This document shows positions 5,334-6,683 of a stretch of DNA of 6,683 bases, one piece after another (the first letter of the stretch is position 1; each line of letters begins with the position of its first letter). The stretch covers positions 1 to 6,683 of the forward strand of contig JAHILQ010000101.1 of assembly GCA_018896985.1 (NCBI GenBank). Direction: 5' to 3'. This stretch comes from Nitrospinota bacterium. GTDB lineage: Bacteria > Nitrospirota > Thermodesulfovibrionia > Thermodesulfovibrionales > UBA1546. Below the pieces are notes generated by a model that was given only the letters and a program-made list of their open reading frames with translations, made no database searches and was not told the DNA's origin. Position numbers and translations under genes: made by a program.

Positions 5334-6683
5334 TTAATATTTCAGTTCAGCCTTCTTCTGATTAGCCACAACAATAAGCACAAAATTCTCCGCATCAAGA
5401 TATTTTCCGGCAACACGCAGCACATCTTCTTTAGTTACTGCATTTATGAAAGAAACGTATTTTTCTGCATAATCAAGTCCGAGATTATAAAACTCAACAG
5501 TTGCAAGGAAATCTGCAATCTTCCTGCCGGTGTCAAGCCTTCTTGGAAAGCTCCCTGTAAGATAGTCTTTCGCTCCTGAAAGTTCCTCGTCAGAGACTTT
5601 CTCTTCTCTGATTTTTTCTATCTGTTTCAATATCTCTTCTGTCGCTGTATTTGCCGATTCATTTTTTGTCTGTACTTCCGCCTGGAATAAACCCTTTTCC
5701 TTGCTTGTGGTAAAAAAACTTCTGACATCATAAGCAAGCCCCAACTCGTCTCTTATCTTCTGCATAAGCCTTGATGAAAAACCACCGCTGCCGAGTATGT
5801 AGTTCATAACAGAAACAGCATAGTAATCAGGGTTGTCCCTGCTTATTCCGAGATGCCCGATGATTATAGTCGCCTGTGTAACGTCTCTGTCTATCTTCAC
5901 GGCCTTTTTTGTTTTCTCCTCGTTCATGGGATGGATTTTCCTCTCAGGCAGTTCAGCTATTTTCCATGAATCAAGATATTTTTTAATAAGAGAATTTAAT
6001 TCAGCAGGCGTCAGGTCTCCGACAACTGAAAGTATCGCATTGTTGGGGATGAAGTATTTTGAATGAAACCTCAAAAGGTCTTCCCGCGTTATTCCTGAAA
6101 GGGTTTCTGTAGAGCCTTCCACGAGCCTGCTGTAAGGATGTTCTCCGAAGACCTCTTTCTTAAATGAACGCTCTGCAAGAAAAGAAGGGTCTTCTTCCAT
6201 CTGTTTCAGAGAGCCTTTTATCAGTTCTCTTTTCCTTTCAAGTTCTTCCTGCGGGAATACAGGGTTCAGAAGTATATCCGAGAAAATTTCAAAGCCATTT
6301 TCTATGTCTTTTTTAAGCACGGAAAGCGTTATTGTTGTGTAATCGCCCCCTGCCGATGCGCCGAGCCCTGCGCCTATGAATTCAATCTCTTCGCTTATCT
6401 CTGCTGATTTCCTGCTTTTGGTCCCTTCATCAAGAAGTTCTGCCGTAAGATGAGCAAGCCCTGCCTTTTCTTTTGGCTCGTCAAGTAGCCCGGCTTTTAC
6501 TATCATGGTAATCATGACAATAGGCAGATTGTGTTTTTCAGAGTGCAAAACTGTAAGCCCGTTAGGAAGAATCTTTTTATTTGCATCAAAAGCATAAGCA
6601 GAAGTGAATAGAGAATAGTGAATAGTGAACAGTAAGATGAGCCCAGTAGCCCAGTAGCCCAGTAGAGCAGCAGTTAAAGAAAA
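5334..6683 (-). CDS. M16B-family peptidase-like protein, non-catalytic subunit (5' end beyond window)
   Basis: The frame is open from the window edge (6683) to TAA at 5334: 449 codons with no ATG before the conserved start 'ANKKILPNGLTVLHSEKHNLPIV', so the true start lies outside. Codons near the edge encode a hydrophobic segment ending SAYA before FDANKK, a good Sec signal-peptide cleavage site, so the protein is exported to periplasm or envelope. Two M16 domains follow: an N-terminal one with 'AGLAHLTAELLDEGT' and a C-terminal one with 'GGFSSRLMQKIRDELGLAYDV'. The zinc-site HxxEH is missing: the aligned segment is HLTAE (about 6440-6452). The Arg and Tyr of the second block (about 5730-5785) match the R/Y pair of the partner subunit in heterodimeric M16B enzymes such as Sph2681/Sph2682. 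It is therefore inferred to work with an HxxEH subunit, likely encoded just upstream. Much of the signal peptide is encoded by tandem repeats. The TTG at 6548 is an internal codon, not the start. Confidence 0.92.
   Translation of the reverse strand, partial: FSLTAALLGYWATGLILLFTIHYSLFTSAYAFDANKKILPNGLTVLHSEKHNLPIVMITMIVKAGLLDEPKEKAGLAHLTAELLDEGTKSRKSAEISEEIEFIGAGLGASAGGDYTTITLSVLKKDIENGFEIFSDILLNPVFPQEELERKRELIKGSLKQMEEDPSFLAERSFKKEVFGEHPYSRLVEGSTETLSGITREDLLRFHSKYFIPNNAILSVVGDLTPAELNSLIKKYLDSWKIAELPERKIHPMNEEKTKKAVKIDRDVTQATIIIGHLGISRDNPDYYAVSVMNYILGSGGFSSRLMQKIRDELGLAYDVRSFFTTSKEKGLFQAEVQTKNESANTATEEILKQIEKIREEKVSDEELSGAKDYLTGSFPRRLDTGRKIADFLATVEFYNLGLDYAEKYVSFINAVTKEDVLRVAGKYLDAENFVLIVVANQKKAELKY
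6604..6631. repeat. GTGAATA x4 heptamer array in the M16 signal-peptide region
   Basis: Four 7-nt units (GTGAATA with single changes in the second and fourth) run from 6604 to 6631. On the coding strand they give the 'FTIHYSLFTS' part of the signal peptide just before the cleavage site. Length (28 nt) and period equal those of the arrays in metG and holB, but the word is different. Confidence 0.9.
6641..6664. repeat. GCCCAGTA x3 array in the M16 signal-peptide region
   Basis: Three exact 8-nt copies of GCCCAGTA follow the GTGAATA array after 9 bases. Read on the minus strand they encode 'LLGYWATGL', the upstream half of the signal-peptide hydrophobic core. This is the only array in the window with an 8-nt rather than a 7-nt period. 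Confidence 0.92.

Overview
The window looks like chromosomal DNA from a Gram-negative, probably anaerobic or environmental bacterium. The order holB - ricT (PSP1) - metG is a common bacterial housekeeping cluster. The protein style (a metG without a C-terminal tRNA-binding domain, a secreted M16B peptidase-like subunit) fits Nitrospirota (Thermodesulfovibrionia-like) or a deltaproteobacterial relative. This placement comes from family resemblance only and is moderate at best.

Layout. Positions 1-1250 carry plus-strand envelope genes: a BON-domain lipoprotein, a small two-helix LapA-type membrane protein, and a broken DUF1207 outer-membrane protein reduced to its C-terminal part. The DUF1207 remnant is about 60% GC in counted stretches, against about 43-45% in neighbouring sequence sampled. 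It runs convergently into metG with a 31-bp overlap. Positions 1220-4963 are a minus-strand operon, holB -> ricT -> metG: clamp-loader delta', the Fe-S linked RNA-processing factor RicT, and methionyl-tRNA synthetase. A good sigma70-type promoter for it lies at 5058-5087. Positions 5072-5333 have no convincing gene but can fold into a compact three-way-junction RNA on the plus strand. Positions 5334-6683 are a minus-strand M16B family protein, cut by the window edge, that lacks the HxxEH zinc site and is probably the non-catalytic partner of an active subunit encoded just outside.

The most unusual signal is a set of short arrays built on a 7-nt period, often four units (28 nt), each with a different word. 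GTTGAAA x4 and CTGAnTG arrays lie inside metG. Two facing CGTRATG x4 arrays lie inside holB. Two facing TTTTnAA x4 arrays fill the holB leader. GTGAATA x4, next to GCCCAGTA x3 (8 nt), encodes most of the M16 signal peptide. All coding copies keep the frame open, and they sit where an insertion is tolerated: a surface loop in MetG, the variable loop of the HolB zinc module, and the hydrophobic core of a signal peptide. This suggests a repeat-generating or insertion process active in this genome.
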